Assembly (NCBI RefSeq): GCF_003387375.1
Contig: NZ_QUNG01000002.1
Coordinates: 389,500 to 453,499 of the forward strand
Length of the DNA: 64,000 bases
Direction: 5' to 3'
Origin: Marinomonas pollencensis
Lineage (GTDB): Bacteria > Pseudomonadota > Gammaproteobacteria > Pseudomonadales > Marinomonadaceae
Shown: piece by piece, positions 53,449-62,867 of the stretch
Layout: every line of letters starts with the position of its first letter
Numbering within the stretch: the stretch's first letter is position 1
The notes under the pieces: generated by a model
What the model was told of the DNA's origin: nothing
Databases searched by the model: none
What the model saw: only the letters and a program-made list of their open reading frames with translations
Translations under genes and position numbers: made by a program

Positions 53449-55902
53449 TTAGCGCTTAATATTTTCCATTGCTGGGTCATAGAAAGAACGCAGCGAAGGC
53501 GTCACTTTATAACGCACACACTCCACTTCAATTTCAAAGCTGGTCGCTTCTAACCAGTCTTTCGTCACACCGGCTTCCGACTCGATATAGCCCATAGCCA
53601 CAGTCGCACCGACCGTATGACCAAACATACCTGCCGTGGTACGGCCAACAATAACGCCACCGGCATAAATCGGCTCCTCGTGATAACAAAGCGGTTCTGC
53701 ATCATCAAATAAGAAAGCCACAAAGCGCTTTTTCAGCGGCCCTTGGGCTTTTTGCGCAAGCACCGCTTCCTTACCAATAAAACCACCTGCTTTTTCAAAA
53801 TCACAGGTAAAGCCCAGCCCTGCTTCCAACACAGTATCTTCGTCTGTGATGTCATGACCCCAGTGGCGGTAGCATTTTTCCATCCGCAATGAGTTCATCG
53901 TATGGTAGCCATAAGGGCGGATATCAAACTCAGCCCCCGCTTCAAATACTAGCTCGTACACGCTTGGCGCAAACTCAGTCGGAATATACAATTCCCACCC
54001 CAATTCACCCACATAAGTAATACGCGACGCTCGAACAATCGCATAACCCAGCTCAATTTCACGCGACGTGGCAAATGGGAAACCCTCGTGGGATAAATCC
54101 GCCTTGGTCAATTTGGCAAGAGTGTCTCGAGACTTCGGCCCCATCACGGTTACCACGGCATAAGCTGACGTCATATCTGTGATAACCACCGCGGTATCAG
54201 CCTGTTTATGACGGCGCAACCAGTCTAAATCACGGGTCTGACAAGCCACCCCAGAAACCACCAAATACTGATCGTCAGCCAAGCGAGTTACCGTTACATC
54301 GGCTTCAATTCCACCACGCTCATTGAGCCATTGGGTGTAAACCATCTTGCCTACGGCAACCGATACATTGTTACAACAAATACGGTTAAGAAACGCCTCA
54401 GCGTCCGGGCCTTCTATCTTATATTTACAAAAAGAACTCTGATCAATCACACCCACCGATGTTCTGACCGCTTGGTGTTCTTCTTGGTTGTTCTCAAACC
54501 AGTTTTGACGACCAAAAGAGTATCCGTACTCGGCTTTTTGGCCTTCTTTGGCAAACCAGTTAGCGCGCTCCCAACCATTTTCACTGCCAAATACCGCCCC
54601 TTGAGCTTTAAGCTGCTCATGCAATACCGAGCGCCTGACACCGCGCGCTGTTTTAAACTGCTTGAAAGGGAAATGTGTTTCATACAATAGCCCCAACGAT
54701 TCAGTGGTACGCTCCTGTAAGTACTTCTGAGTGCCTTGGAAAGGCATATTACGACGAATATCTACGTCCCATAAATCTTGTGGTGCATGTCCTTTATGAA
54801 TCCATTCTGCCAACATTTTACCAGCACCACCTGCGGACTGAATGCCCACTGAGTTAAACCCAGCGGCAACAAAATAGTTACGCACCTCTGGTGCCTCACC
54901 CAGGTGATAACGATCGTCTGGCGTGAAGGATTCAGGGCCGTTAAAAAACACCTGCAAACCGGTTTTTTCAAGAATCGGCAATCGGTGCATGGCCGCTTCT
55001 AAATAGGGTTCAAGATGATCGAAATCTTCTGGTAATTCATCAAAGAAAAAGTTTTCTGGAATGCCTTCCATGCCCCAAGGCTTAGCATTCGGTTCAAACA
55101 TCCCTACTAATAGCTTGCCTGCGTCTTCTTTGTAATAGCAAAAGCCATCCATGTCTCGCATGGTCGGCAAGCCACGTTGTAAATCGGGCATGCTTTCTGT
55201 CACCACGTAAAAGTGTTCTGCCGCATGCAATGGCACATTAACGCCAGCTTTTTTACCAAATTCACGGGCCCACATGCCCGAGCAATTCACCACATACTCA
55301 GCGTCTATATCACCTTGCTCGGTAATTACACCCACCGCTTTGCCGTCTTTTACCTTCATATCCAAGACTTTTACGCCTTCGATAATCTTAGCGCCGCCTT
55401 GGCGTGCCCCTTTGGCCAATGCTTGGGTAACATCCACCGGGCTTGCCATACCATCCATCGGCAAATGAATCGCACCTAGCACATCGTCCACATTCATCAG
55501 CGGCCATAAGGCTTTGGCTTCATCTGGAGAAATAACATCACACGGAAAACCTGCAACCTTGGCCATAGATGCGCCACGTTTTAGTTCTGCAAGGCGTTCT
55601 TTATTGGTCGCAATGGTCAACGAGCCATTACGAACAAACCCAGTTCCTTGGCCTGTTTCCGCTTGTAACTGTTCATACAAGGTGGCGCTGTAGTTCGCCA
55701 ACATAGACATATTGTATGTGGCACGTAAGGTCGGCACTAAACCCGCCGCATGCCAAGTGGTACCACAGGTAAGCTGTCTTCTTTCGAGCAGTACCACATC
55801 GGTAAAACCAAGCTTGGTTAAATGGTACGCCACGCTGCAACCGATAACGCCGCCGCCAACGATTACAACTTGAGCAGAACTAGGTAATGTTTTAGTCATC
55901 AT
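53449..55902 (-). CDS. Dimethylglycine/sarcosine dehydrogenase-like flavoprotein (FAD plus GcvT domains), paralogue 2
   Basis: 817 residues. FAD domain: QVVIVGGGVIGCSVAYHLTKLG, with the covalent-FAD-type His51 in TCGTTWHAAG. The middle contains GFNSVGIQSAGGAGKMLAEWI and NGWERANWFAKEG...SFGRQNWF. The C-terminal GcvT-like folate domain has RITYVGELGWELYIPTEFAPSVYELVFEAG and GYHTMNSLRMEKCYRHWGHDI. It is the same architecture as paralogue 1 but clearly diverged, so the two probably take different methylated amines or successive steps. It is co-oriented with purU (52-base gap) and etfAB upstream. GGAGAAAG precedes tandem ATGs. Confidence 0.87.
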   Translation of the reverse strand: MMTKTLPSSAQVVIVGGGVIGCSVAYHLTKLGFTDVVLLERRQLTCGTTWHAAGLVPTLRATYNMSMLANYSATLYEQLQAETGQGTGFVRNGSLTIATNKERLAELKRGASMAKVAGFPCDVISPDEAKALWPLMNVDDVLGAIHLPMDGMASPVDVTQALAKGARQGGAKIIEGVKVLDMKVKDGKAVGVITEQGDIDAEYVVNCSGMWAREFGKKAGVNVPLHAAEHFYVVTESMPDLQRGLPTMRDMDGFCYYKEDAGKLLVGMFEPNAKPWGMEGIPENFFFDELPEDFDHLEPYLEAAMHRLPILEKTGLQVFFNGPESFTPDDRYHLGEAPEVRNYFVAAGFNSVGIQSAGGAGKMLAEWIHKGHAPQDLWDVDIRRNMPFQGTQKYLQERTTESLGLLYETHFPFKQFKTARGVRRSVLHEQLKAQGAVFGSENGWERANWFAKEGQKAEYGYSFGRQNWFENNQEEHQAVRTSVGVIDQSSFCKYKIEGPDAEAFLNRICCNNVSVAVGKMVYTQWLNERGGIEADVTVTRLADDQYLVVSGVACQTRDLDWLRRHKQADTAVVITDMTSAYAVVTVMGPKSRDTLAKLTKADLSHEGFPFATSREIELGYAIVRASRITYVGELGWELYIPTEFAPSVYELVFEAGAEFDIRPYGYHTMNSLRMEKCYRHWGHDITDEDTVLEAGLGFTCDFEKAGGFIGKEAVLAQKAQGPLKKRFVAFLFDDAEPLCYHEEPIYAGGVIVGRTTAGMFGHTVGATVAMGYIESEAGVTKDWLEATSFEIEVECVRYKVTPSLRSFYDPAMENIKR

Positions 55903-55912
55903 CTTTCTCCAA

Positions 55913-55937
55913 GCGCTTTACCCTGTTGGTAAAGCGC
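55913..55937 (-). other. Intercistronic hairpin between purU and flavoprotein 2
   Basis: The perfect 10-bp inverted repeat GCGCTTTACC / GGTAAAGCGC with a CTGTT loop ends just upstream of the next ribosome site. It has no T run and could serve mRNA processing or translation control. Confidence 0.7.
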
Positions 55938-55954
55938 CTAATAAATCCATTCAC

Positions 55955-56812
55955 TTAGTTGAATACAACGGTCTTGTTGCCACGCACTAAGACACGATCT
56001 TCTAAATGCGCTCGCAAGCCACGCGCCAAGACAACTTTCTCAACGTCTTTACCCCGTCGAACTAGTTCTTCAACTTTATCGCTGTGCTTAACACGAACCA
56101 CGTCTTGGTCAATGATTGGCCCTTCATCAAGGTCTTCCGTCACATAATGACAAGTAGCACCAATCAGCTTAACACCACGTTCAGCGGCTTGATGGTAGGG
56201 CTTAGCACCAATAAAAGAAGGCAGGAAGCTGTGATGAATATTGATCACCTTGTGCTTCAAAGTCTGGCATAAGGAAGGTGGCAGAATTTGCATATAACGC
56301 GCTAACACCACACAATCGGTTTCATGCTCAGTCACCAAGCGCTCTACTTCAGCAAACCCAACGGATTTATTGCTAGGGTCGATTGGCACACAAAAATAAG
56401 GAATGCCATACCACTCAACCATGCCACGCATGTCTTCATGATTGGAAATGACACAAGGGATGTCACACTCCAAATCTCCACTCTTCCAGCGGTCTAGCAA
56501 ATCAGATAAACAATGGCTGCCTTTACTCGCCATCAACACCACTTTTTTAGGACGGCTGGTATCAAGTACCTGCAAATTCATACTGAATTCTTTTTGCAAG
56601 CTAGCAAATTTTTGCGCTAACACTTCCGCACTAAACGACAGTGATTCTGCTTTAATTTCAAAGCGAGAGAAAAACCAATTGTTTTCTTCGTCTGAATAGT
56701 GAGCTGCTTCTTTAATCCAGCCGCCATTATTGGTAATCACTTCACCAACGCGTGTCACAATACCAATACGATCAGGACAATCTAAAACAATACGATAGGT
56801 GCGGTCCGACAT
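55955..56812 (-). CDS. purU: Formyltetrahydrofolate deformylase PurU
   Basis: 285 residues. It hydrolyses 10-formyl-THF to formate and THF. An ACT domain spans about 5-85 (RIVLDCPDRIGIVTRVGEVI). The catalytic formyltransferase-like domain has VINIHHSFLPSFIGAKPYHQAAERGVKLIGATCHYV, with Asn191, His193 and Asp229 (EDLDEGP). PurU genes recur next to sarcosine/dimethylglycine catabolic genes, where they recycle THF. Ribosome site GGAGAG before the ATG. Confidence 0.95.
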   Translation of the reverse strand: MSDRTYRIVLDCPDRIGIVTRVGEVITNNGGWIKEAAHYSDEENNWFFSRFEIKAESLSFSAEVLAQKFASLQKEFSMNLQVLDTSRPKKVVLMASKGSHCLSDLLDRWKSGDLECDIPCVISNHEDMRGMVEWYGIPYFCVPIDPSNKSVGFAEVERLVTEHETDCVVLARYMQILPPSLCQTLKHKVINIHHSFLPSFIGAKPYHQAAERGVKLIGATCHYVTEDLDEGPIIDQDVVRVKHSDKVEELVRRGKDVEKVVLARGLRAHLEDRVLVRGNKTVVFN

Positions 56813-56829
56813 CTCATGCTCTCCGAATC

Positions 56830-56848
56830 GGGCATTGTTAAAATGCCC
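56830..56848 (-). other. Intercistronic hairpin between etfA and purU
   Basis: GGGCATT / AATGCCC with a 5-base loop lies in the 58-base gap upstream of purU. No T run on the minus strand. Confidence 0.55.
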
Positions 56849-56870
56849 CTATTGCTAATAAGTTAAGTAA

Positions 56871-57818
56871 TTAAAGGGCGGCTTCAAATTCTGGCAATAC
56901 GTCAAAAAGGTCCGCTTGCAAGCCGTAATCAGCGACATTAAAAATAGGCGCTTCTTCATCTGTATTAATGGCCACAATGATTTTGGAATCTTTCATACCG
57001 GCCAAATGCTGGATCGCACCTGAAATGCCCACTGCAATGTACAAATCCGGCGCCACGATTTTCCCAGTTTGACCCACTTGCATATCATTCGAGACAAAAC
57101 CTGCGTCTACCGCCGCACGAGAGGCCCCTACTGCGGCACCAATTTTATCGGCCACTTTTTCCAGCAAGACAAAATTATCGCCGTTTTTCATGCCACGGCC
57201 GCCTGAAATAATCACCTTAGCAGAGGTCAACTCAGGTCGATCTGAGGCCACTACTTCTTCGCTAATAAAGCGCGATAAACCTTGCTCAGCCGCTTCTGGT
57301 AACGACTGGATAGTCGCGTCACCAGCGCTAAATTCGACTGCTTCAAACGCCGTACTGCGCACCGTCAAAACTTTCACCCCATCGCTACTTTTGATCGTCG
57401 CCAGAGCATTACCGGCATAAATTGGACGTACAAAAGTGTCTGCATCTATTACTTCAATCAGATCCGAAATTTGCGCCACATCAAGCAATGCGGCTACGCG
57501 AGGAGCAATATTTTTGCCCGCGGCAGTGGAAGAAAGCAGCACATGTGTAATGTTTTCTTGTTTCACTAAATCCACCACAAGTGGCGCTACATTCTCAGCA
57601 AGTTGTTGTTTTAACGCAGCACAATCAGCAACCAATACCTTCGCAACACCTTGCGTGCTTGCCGCTTCTTCTACCACACTTTGACAAGCTTGCCCTGCAA
57701 CGAGCAGCACCACTTCACTATTGGTTTTACTGGCCAAATCTTGTGCTGCTGTTAGCGTATTTGCCGTCGCTTGTGCTAGCGCTTGGTTATTGTGTTCTGC
57801 GATTACTAAAATGGTCAT
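56871..57818 (-). CDS. etfA: Electron transfer flavoprotein alpha subunit
   Basis: 315 residues. With EtfB it forms the FAD/AMP-containing ETF that carries electrons from acyl-CoA or amine dehydrogenases to ETF-quinone oxidoreductase. The C-terminal FAD domain shows [75 protein letters not shown], the family signature. The N-terminal domain ([12 protein letters not shown]) is complete. Its ATG overlaps the etfB stop by one base. Confidence 0.95.
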   Translation of the reverse strand: MTILVIAEHNNQALAQATANTLTAAQDLASKTNSEVVLLVAGQACQSVVEEAASTQGVAKVLVADCAALKQQLAENVAPLVVDLVKQENITHVLLSSTAAGKNIAPRVAALLDVAQISDLIEVIDADTFVRPIYAGNALATIKSSDGVKVLTVRSTAFEAVEFSAGDATIQSLPEAAEQGLSRFISEEVVASDRPELTSAKVIISGGRGMKNGDNFVLLEKVADKIGAAVGASRAAVDAGFVSNDMQVGQTGKIVAPDLYIAVGISGAIQHLAGMKDSKIIVAINTDEEAPIFNVADYGLQADLFDVLPEFEAAL

Positions 57819-58564
57819 TACAATACTCCTTCGACTTTTAATTTCTCGACAAGCTCACTCACAGTCGCCACCCGCTCCCCTACCGCTCGCGCCGCCGGAG
57901 TATTGATTTCTAAGGTGGTTAGCCTTGGAGAAATATCCACGGCCAATTCTTCAGGTGTGATTTGCACTAATGGCTTACGCTTGGCCTTCATAATATTGGG
58001 CAATGAAGCAAAACGCGGTTCATTTAGGCGTAAATCAGTAGTAATTAAAGAAGGTAATTTCAGCGCTACCTTTTGCAGCCCGCCATCAATTTCACGGGTC
58101 ACAATGGCTTCGCCATTTTCAATCTCTAGATTGGATGCGAAAGTGCCTTGAGACATCCCAGCTAACGCCGCCAACATTTGGCCAGTTTGATTGTTATCAC
58201 CATCAATGGATTGTTTGCCCAAAATGGCAAGGCTAATGTCTTCACGCTCAACGACTTTATTTAGCAATTTCGCGATCGCCAAAGGCTCCAGGTCCGCCTC
58301 GGTTTGCACTTGAATCGCGCGGTCTGCTCCTAGCGCCAGTGCCGTTCTCAATTGCTCTTGGCAAGCATCGGCGCCCACACTGACCACAATCACTTCTTCG
58401 GCCACTCCTGACTCTTTTAGTCGAACCGCCTCTTCTACTGCAATTTCGCAGAAAGGGTTAATCGACATTTTGACATTCGATACATCGACACCAGAATTAT
58501 CTGACTTCACTCGAATCTGCACATTGGCATCCACAACTCGTTTAACGGCGACTAGCACTTTCAT
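57818..58564 (-). CDS. etfB: Electron transfer flavoprotein beta subunit
   Basis: 248 residues. [18 protein letters not shown] and [21 protein letters not shown] open the adenine-nucleotide alpha hydrolase-like fold. [22 protein letters not shown] is the AMP-binding signature. [13 protein letters not shown] continues it. It lies directly upstream of etfA with overlapping stop/start, and a long perfect inverted repeat is 29 bases in front of its ATG, implying dedicated control rather than constitutive expression. Confidence 0.95.
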   Translation of the reverse strand: MKVLVAVKRVVDANVQIRVKSDNSGVDVSNVKMSINPFCEIAVEEAVRLKESGVAEEVIVVSVGADACQEQLRTALALGADRAIQVQTEADLEPLAIAKLLNKVVEREDISLAILGKQSIDGDNNQTGQMLAALAGMSQGTFASNLEIENGEAIVTREIDGGLQKVALKLPSLITTDLRLNEPRFASLPNIMKAKRKPLVQITPEELAVDISPRLTTLEINTPAARAVGERVATVSELVEKLKVEGVL

Positions 58565-58593
58565 TTTTTCGCTCCAGCTAAGAAGAAAACAAA

Positions 58594-58638
58594 AATCATG
58601 TAAATGAAATTTACTTTAATAATTTCATTTACATGATT
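58594..58638. promoter_or_regulatory. Palindromic operator upstream of etfBA
   Basis: A perfect 18-bp inverted repeat (AATCATGTAAATGAAATT / AATTTCATTTACATGATT) with a 9-base spacer. Its inner part AAATGAAATT-N9-AATTTCATTT is identical in sequence and spacing to a site upstream of the ETF-QO gene. Confidence 0.8.
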
Positions 58639-58761
58639 GTTTATATATTTTTTTGTGTCAATAGTTTTATCGAATAAATATTAAACAAGGCAAAAAGTAC
58701 TGAAATACAAAGGGGCGTAGACGCATAAAGCGCTAAAAAAAGGCAGGTAAATAAGGCGATA

Positions 58762-58798
58762 CTTTCATTGGCTCGCAAGAAACGCCAGCCAATGAAAG
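58762..58798 (-). terminator. Hairpin after the ETF-QO gene
   Basis: A perfect 12-bp stem (CTTTCATTGGCT / AGCCAATGAAAG) with a 13-base loop lies about 50 bases past the stop. No T run, so it is a weak or Rho-assisted terminator. Confidence 0.5.
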
Positions 58799-58846
58799 CA
58801 AACAGCAGATTTCATCTGTGATAATCGGTTTACTTATATCAGCAGA

Positions 58847-60499
58847 CTACATGTTCGGATAATTAGGCCCGCCACCGCCTTCAGGTACTCGCCAAGTAAT
58901 GTTTTGCGCAGGGTCTTTAATATCGCAGGTTTTACAGTGCACACAGTTTTGCGCATTAATTTGAAAACGTGGGCTCCCATCCTCGCTCTCCAACACCTCA
59001 TATACCCCTGCTGGACAAAAGCGTTGCGCTGGCTCATTAAAGGTCGGCAGGTTGTGCAGCACTGGCACAGAGGCATCCTGCAAATGCAAATGGCAGGGCT
59101 GGCTCTCTTCATGGTTGGTATTTGACAAGAAGACCGACGAACTTTTATCAAAGCTCAGTCTGCCATCTGGTTTTGGGTACTCAATAGGCGAACATTCGCT
59201 GGCTGGCTTTAAGCACAAGTAATCTGGCTTTGGGTCACGAATAGTGAAAGGCAAACTGACGATATTTTGTTCAAAAACATTATACATACCACCAACAAAG
59301 GTGCCGAACTTATGCATAGCAGAGCCAAAATTTCGCCCTTTATACAACTCATCATATAACCAAGATTGTTTTAAATGCTCATCATACTGAACCAGGTCAT
59401 GCCCGCCTTGGTCTTTTTTCATCAGCTCAGGAAATAAGACTTCTGCGGCCAACATGCCGGATTTCATAGCAGTATGAGTGCCTTTGATTTTAGAAAAATT
59501 TAACGTTCCTGCGTCGCACCCCAGCAGCAAAGCCCCTGGCATGGTCATTTTCGGTAAAGAATGTAGACCACCTTTCGCAATTGCCCGCGCCCCGTAAGAC
59601 AAACGTTTGGCTCCAGATAAATACTGAGCAATCAAAGGGTGATGCTTCATACGCTGAAATTCATCGTAAGGACTTAGATTAGGATTGCTGTAATTAAGGT
59701 CGGTAATCAAACCAACCACTACTTGGTTATTATCACTGTGATATAAAAAGAAACCGCCCGTGGAACTGGACTCGCTCAGTGGCCAGCCTGTGCCATGGAG
59801 CACCAAACCTGGCTGATGCAGGCTCTCATCAATTTCCCACAACTCTTTAATACCAAGGCCATAATGCTGAGGGTCTTTCCCCTCATCTAAAGCAAACTTT
59901 TTGATCAGCTCTTTGCCCAGATGGCCACGACACCCTTCGGTAAATACCGTGTATTTCGCCAGTAGATCCATGCCTGCCATGTAAGTGTCTTTTGCATTGC
60001 CATCCGCATCTACCCCCATATCACCGGTGCCAATACCCGCCACACGGCCGCTTTGTTCATCATAGATAACATGAGCCGCCGCAAAGCCTGGAAAGACCTC
60101 CACCCCTAATTGCTCCGCTTGTTCTGCCAACCAACGACAAAGGTTGCCCACACTGGCAACATAGTTACCCTGGTTATGCATCGGCTTAGGCGCTAAAGCA
60201 TTGGGGATTTTGATTGATTTTTTAGCGCTGTTTAAATAATAAATTTGGTCTTCTAGCACAGGAACGGTCAACGGCGCACCTAATGCTTGCCAATCAGGAA
60301 ACAGCTCGTTCAACGCTCTAGGCTCCACCACAGCACCAGATAAAATGTGTGCTCCTACCTCAGCGCCTTTTTCCACCACACAGACCATCAGCTCTTCACC
60401 CGCTGCGTTCGCCTGCTGCATTAATCGGCAAGCGGTCGATAAGCCCGCAGGTCCTGCTCCCACAATAACCACATCAAATTCCATGCTTTCTCGTGTCAT
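58847..60499 (-). CDS. Electron transfer flavoprotein-ubiquinone oxidoreductase
   Basis: 550 residues, full length for the family. FAD domain: FDVVIVGAGPAGLSTACRLMQQ. Membrane-inserting and quinone region: GNLCRWLAEQAEQLGVEVFPGFAAA, and TEGCRGHLGKELI. The 4Fe-4S cluster is formed by FCPAGVYE and NCVHCKTCDIKDP near the C-terminus. It passes electrons from reduced ETF to ubiquinone at the inner membrane. It lies upstream of etfBA on the same strand and shares the palindromic operator, so the whole electron path is likely co-induced. Confidence 0.95.
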   Translation of the reverse strand: MTRESMEFDVVIVGAGPAGLSTACRLMQQANAAGEELMVCVVEKGAEVGAHILSGAVVEPRALNELFPDWQALGAPLTVPVLEDQIYYLNSAKKSIKIPNALAPKPMHNQGNYVASVGNLCRWLAEQAEQLGVEVFPGFAAAHVIYDEQSGRVAGIGTGDMGVDADGNAKDTYMAGMDLLAKYTVFTEGCRGHLGKELIKKFALDEGKDPQHYGLGIKELWEIDESLHQPGLVLHGTGWPLSESSSTGGFFLYHSDNNQVVVGLITDLNYSNPNLSPYDEFQRMKHHPLIAQYLSGAKRLSYGARAIAKGGLHSLPKMTMPGALLLGCDAGTLNFSKIKGTHTAMKSGMLAAEVLFPELMKKDQGGHDLVQYDEHLKQSWLYDELYKGRNFGSAMHKFGTFVGGMYNVFEQNIVSLPFTIRDPKPDYLCLKPASECSPIEYPKPDGRLSFDKSSSVFLSNTNHEESQPCHLHLQDASVPVLHNLPTFNEPAQRFCPAGVYEVLESEDGSPRFQINAQNCVHCKTCDIKDPAQNITWRVPEGGGGPNYPNM

Positions 60500-60561
60500 A
60501 CCAACCCCTAATCATCAAACTGCACATATAAAAAAACTTAACAGGAAAATTACACACAGAA

Positions 60562-60590
60562 AATGAAATTACAATATAAAATTTCATTTA
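60562..60590. promoter_or_regulatory. Palindromic operator upstream of the ETF-QO gene
   Basis: AAATGAAATT-N9-AATTTCATTT, identical in both arms and spacing to the site in front of etfBA. It is 63 bases upstream of the ETF-QO start, in the region shared with the divergent transporter genes. Confidence 0.8.
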
Positions 60591-61031
60591 GACGAAATTT
60601 TACTTTTCTCACATTTAGAGAAGAAGGGTGAACACAAGTTATTGTATTTTTTTACCCCCACTTCCCCCTTGCAGCCAGTCAAGCATACGGAACTCAGCAT
60701 TATGGCTTGCACCAAAACAAAGCCATAACACCAGCACCTCTTTCGGCCGAAGCACCGAGTTGAAAGGCGCAGCCACTGCCGATCAAAACGTGCGCAATCA
60801 AGTGGCATATAAAAGCCATGTTTTGCACAAAAAACACGCAACTCTAGTGTTAGTTTTTCTAACAGACGCGCATTTTTAATCATTTGTAGGGATATTTTTT
60901 ACACGGCAGTATCGATTTAAGTCATTTTGATGACGCCTTTTTAGAGGCCAAACAAGGACGCTAAAAAGCAAAGTAGACCCTTGCAGCGTTATTCGACGCT
61001 CACACCAACAGAAAGTTTTAATGAGGTTGTT
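60591..61031. other. Divergent regulatory region between ETF-QO and transporter genes
   Basis: About 440 bases. A frame at 60584-60883 on the minus strand exists, but its composition (Cys/Arg/Trp-rich) looks non-coding. No structural RNA or terminator recognised. It should hold the promoter of the transporter operon. Confidence 0.5.
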
Positions 61032-62033
61032 ATGAAGAAGATAGTTTCAACACTGATAAGCACTCTGGCAGTGGGCACTGTCGCCTCCTCTGCTTGCCTA
61101 GCACTGGCCGCCGATAAACCGAACAAGGTGTCCATTGGCTATTTCTTAGAATGGCCTACGGCAAACCAAGTCGCTCAAGTAAATGACACATACAGCAAAG
61201 AAATGGGCGTAGAAGTCGAATGGCACGCCTTTGATTCTGGCACAGCAATGTCCGCCGCAATGGCGTCAGGTGGTGTCGACATGGCCTACTCTCAAGGGCT
61301 GGTGCCTTTTACTATTGCGGTCTCCAAAGGCCTACCTATTACCATGGTGGGTATTGCGGTGTCTTACGCTGAAAATGATAATTGCGTAGTTGGAAAAGAC
61401 GCCCACATTACCAGCGCCAATGCCAAACAACTGGAAGGTAAAAACATCGCGGTGCCTTTTGGCACAGTGTCCCATTACAAAATGCTTAAAACCCTGAAGC
61501 AGCTCGAAGTTAACAGCAAAAAAGTTCACCTACTAGACATGGCGCCTGCCGATGGCGCCGCCGCTCTCGCCCGCGGAGATGTCTCCATGGCCTGTGGCTG
61601 GGGTGGCGCGTTACGCCGCATGAAGCAATATGGCGAGGTACTCATGAGCGCCAAAGAACAAGAAGCGGCAGGCATCCGCTCTTTTGATGTAATCTCAGTC
61701 AACAATAGCTTTGCGAAGCAATATCCTGAACTGGTAAGCGAATTTTTACAGGTTACCAACGACGCCAATAAAGCCTATAAAGAATCGCCTCAAACGCAAC
61801 AACCCATTATTGCCAAAGCGTCGGGGTTATCACTAACAGACACGAATCAAATTCTCGATCTTTTTACCTTCCCTGTTAAAGACGAACAAGTCTCACCTTA
61901 CTGGATGGGCGGGGGCGTACAGACCTTTACCAAAGAAGTTGCCGACTTTTTTGTTCAGCAAAAACAAATCCCCAAAGCCTTGGCCGATTACAGCGCCACG
62001 ATCGACGCTAGCTACTTCAAAAACGTTCACTAA
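61032..62033 (+). CDS. TauA-like ABC transporter substrate-binding protein
   Basis: 333 residues from the ATG at 61032, chosen because GAGG lies 6 bases upstream and a signal peptide follows at once (MKKIVSTLISTLAVGTVASSACLALA). The mature part, KVSIGYFLEWPTANQVAQVNDTYSKEMGVEVEWHAFDSGTAMSAAMASGGVDMAYSQGL, has the TauA/SsuA-type fold with the residue pattern of taurine-binding proteins. GKNIAVPFGTVSHYKMLKTL and AACGWGGALRRM-like segments complete the site. The substrate may be taurine, an N-methylated derivative or another small amine/sulfonate. First gene of a three-gene operon. Confidence 0.85.
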   Translation: MKKIVSTLISTLAVGTVASSACLALAADKPNKVSIGYFLEWPTANQVAQVNDTYSKEMGVEVEWHAFDSGTAMSAAMASGGVDMAYSQGLVPFTIAVSKGLPITMVGIAVSYAENDNCVVGKDAHITSANAKQLEGKNIAVPFGTVSHYKMLKTLKQLEVNSKKVHLLDMAPADGAAALARGDVSMACGWGGALRRMKQYGEVLMSAKEQEAAGIRSFDVISVNNSFAKQYPELVSEFLQVTNDANKAYKESPQTQQPIIAKASGLSLTDTNQILDLFTFPVKDEQVSPYWMGGGVQTFTKEVADFFVQQKQIPKALADYSATIDASYFKNVH

Positions 62034-62057
62034 TTCAACCAGCATAAGGGATTCATA

Positions 62058-62867
62058 ATGTCTGAATTGAACGCAAATCATATTTCAATGACCTTCGATG
62101 AGCCTAATGGCAATCGAGTTGAAGCCTTACAAGACGTGAGCTTTAACCTCAAACAAGGGGAGCTACTTGCGATCCTCGGGCCTTCTGGCTGCGGTAAAAG
62201 CACCCTATTAAATATTATCGCGGGCTTTCTAGCACCAACGTCAGGCGCGGTACTAAATGGCAATACCAAACTCACCCATTCCGGTCCCGATCGCGGCATG
62301 GTGTTTCAACAAGGCGCCTTATTCGAATGGATGAGTGTCGCCGAAAACATTGCCTTCGGCCCTAAGATGGCAGGCGTCGCCAGTGAGAAAATTCGCCACA
62401 CAGTAGACGACTTGTTAGAAACAGTGGGCTTGCAAGACTTCGGCGACAAAGCTATCTACGAGCTTTCTGGCGGTATGCAACAGCGCGTTGCTCTCGCCCG
62501 ATGTCTGGCCAATAACCCTGACATCATTTTAATGGATGAGCCGCTTGGCGCTTTGGACGCACTAACACGAGAAAAGATGCAAAGCCTCGTTCTCAAGCTG
62601 TGGAAGGAAACAGGCAAAACCATCATCCTTATTACCCACAGTGTTGAAGAAGCTCTGTTTTTAGGAGAACGCTTATTTGTCATGGCTCCAAGACCTGGCC
62701 GGATCAAGCAAGAATACTACCTGCCCTTTGCCGAAGAAGGACTCACAAAAGACCCTAGAGACGTTAAAACCTCAGCGGAGTTCATTGCCAAACGGGAAGA
62801 GGTGTTATCGATGATTTGGGGGATGGAAGAAGAAATCATGGGAAATAATCAGGCGGTTGGACTATGA
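62058..62867 (+). CDS. TauB-like ABC transporter ATP-binding protein
   Basis: 269 residues. Walker A GPSGCGKST (42-50), Q loop VFQQGALFEWMSVAENIAFG, signature LSGGMQQRVALARCL, Walker B IILMDEPLGALD and the H loop ITHSVEEALFLGERLFVM. The sequence belongs to the nitrate/sulfonate/taurine importer ATPase group. It follows the binding-protein gene by 24 bases and overlaps the permease start by 4 bases (ATGA). Confidence 0.93.
   Translation: MSELNANHISMTFDEPNGNRVEALQDVSFNLKQGELLAILGPSGCGKSTLLNIIAGFLAPTSGAVLNGNTKLTHSGPDRGMVFQQGALFEWMSVAENIAFGPKMAGVASEKIRHTVDDLLETVGLQDFGDKAIYELSGGMQQRVALARCLANNPDIILMDEPLGALDALTREKMQSLVLKLWKETGKTIILITHSVEEALFLGERLFVMAPRPGRIKQEYYLPFAEEGLTKDPRDVKTSAEFIAKREEVLSMIWGMEEEIMGNNQAVGL

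Noticed and set aside
49132..55902. Flavoproteins as dimethylsulfoniopropionate demethylases (DmdA)
   Set aside because: DmdA is a GcvT-like protein of about 370 residues without an FAD domain; both proteins here are about 810 residues with an N-terminal FAD domain.
60584..60883. 99-residue frame on the minus strand between ETF-QO and the transporter
   Set aside because: Cys/Arg/Trp-rich composition unlike real proteins, no ribosome site, and it overlaps the conserved palindrome in front of ETF-QO.
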